Positions 63,594-64,000 of a stretch of DNA of 64,000 bases are shown piece after piece. The notes under the pieces are model-generated. The model saw nothing but the letters and a program-made list of their open reading frames with translations. It did no database searches and had not been told where the DNA came from. Position 1 is the stretch's first letter; each line of letters opens with the position of its first letter. Made by a program: the position numbers and the translations under genes. Source of the stretch: Streptomyces cellostaticus (GTDB lineage Bacteria; Actinomycetota; Actinomycetes; Streptomycetales; Streptomycetaceae); contig NZ_JALLIN010000010.1 in NCBI RefSeq assembly GCF_023630175.1, positions 1 through 64,000 of the forward strand. The letters run 5' to 3'.

Positions 63594-64000
63594 GTGTACG
63601 TGAAGACGACGAAACGGGAGAACAAGTCCGGCACGGTCCGGTACCTGCACCTGGCCCACAACGAGTGGGATCCGGTGAAGGGGCGGGCGGTGCCCAAGGT
63701 GCTGTTCACCTTCGGCCGCGAGGACGACCTGGACCGCGACGCGGTCAGGCGCCTGGTCGCGTCTCTATCGAAGCTGCTGGAGCCGGGCGACGCGCTGGCC
63801 GCGACCACGGAATCGGACCTGGAGTTCGTCTCCTCGGTGCCGTTCGGCGGTGCCTACGCGCTCGACCAGCTGTGGCGCCGGCTGCGGATCGACCAGATCG
63901 TGGCCCGGGTCGGGCAGCCCAAGCGGGGCCGCCGCCGGGACATGACCACCACCGAACGGGTGCTGTTCGCCCTGGTCGCCAACCGCGCGCTGGCCCCGTC
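63594..64000 (+). CDS. IS1634-family transposase, 5' part (cut by window end)
   Basis: At least 135 codons, open to the last base. It begins VYVKTTKRENKSGTVRYLHL then AHNEWDPVKGRAVPKVLFTFG, DAVRRLVASLSKLL and FGGAYALDQLWRRL, the N-terminus of IS4-superfamily IS1634-type transposases. GTG at 63594. The DDE catalytic residues lie beyond the window, as does the right end; I could not fix the left terminal inverted repeat in 63430-63593. Confidence 0.88.
   Translation, partial: MYVKTTKRENKSGTVRYLHLAHNEWDPVKGRAVPKVLFTFGREDDLDRDAVRRLVASLSKLLEPGDALAATTESDLEFVSSVPFGGAYALDQLWRRLRIDQIVARVGQPKRGRRRDMTTTERVLFALVANRALAP

Overview
The window is chromosomal DNA from an actinomycete, almost certainly Streptomyces. 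It has very high GC, long spurious antisense frames, frequent GTG/TTG starts and ATGA/GTGA stop-start overlaps. Its gene families are also typical of the genus: a fused E1/E2-type 2-oxoglutarate decarboxylase (Kgd), a four-gene conservon (cvnABCD), a PadR/DUF4097 pair, a DUF6104 peptide, a HAIR-controlled lon, a Ku/LigD end-joining pair and an additional RodA/PBP pair. I saw no rRNA, tRNA or CRISPR.

Layout. 1-72 is a G/C homopolymer that looks like a contig-edge artefact. 98-2813 (minus) is a polar amino-acid ABC importer (ATPase, permease, lipoprotein receptor), divergent from an NAD-type malic enzyme (3381-4601); then an alcohol dehydrogenase/quinone oxidoreductase-like gene. 5884-7876 is a PadR regulator plus a DUF4097 protein behind an ATATCGCG operator-like element, followed by a 59-aa DUF6104 protein. 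8278-20600 is the most interesting block: Trypco1-like protein, trypsin-VMAP protein, MoxR AAA+ ATPase, vWA-like SAV_2336 protein, a 90-codon FxsA-like peptide, a stand-alone HExxH peptide beta-hydroxylase and a TIR/NB-ARC/TPR protein of the FxsT type. Together they look like an NTP-dependent conflict or signalling system joined to an atypical peptide-modification (RiPP) module that lacks the radical SAM enzyme FxsB.

20753-30087 is core metabolism and signalling: kgd, an OmpR-type two-component pair, a spermidine-synthase-like methyltransferase and lon. 30171-35066 holds a PAS/GAF/SpoIIE phosphatase broken by a one-base frameshift, a secreted GH25 muramidase, a MarR regulator and a PP2C-like phosphatase. 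35439-40981 is the conservon followed by a styrene-monooxygenase-like flavoprotein. 41157-46434 holds a YcxB-like membrane protein, a secreted NlpC/P60 hydrolase, a TetR regulator and two different diiron oxygenases transcribed divergently. 46465-50269 holds a Pro/Tyr-rich membrane protein and a RodA-PBP pair separated by a 40-codon ORF made of four 10-residue repeats, with GTGA overlaps at both ends. 50597-52620 is a sensor kinase with a lipoprotein but no response regulator. 52972-57837 has a NERD-like protein, divergent ligD/ku, a conserved hypothetical and a VOC protein. 58476-60764 is an SPFH-GYF protein with a zinc-ribbon membrane partner.

60899-64000 looks accessory: small orphan genes, a frameshifted gene, an integrase C-terminal remnant with a substituted catalytic motif, and the start of an IS1634-type transposase cut by the window end. 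Both frameshifts (near 30968 and 62043) are one base missing in a short G/C run, so sequencing error is a live alternative to real gene decay.
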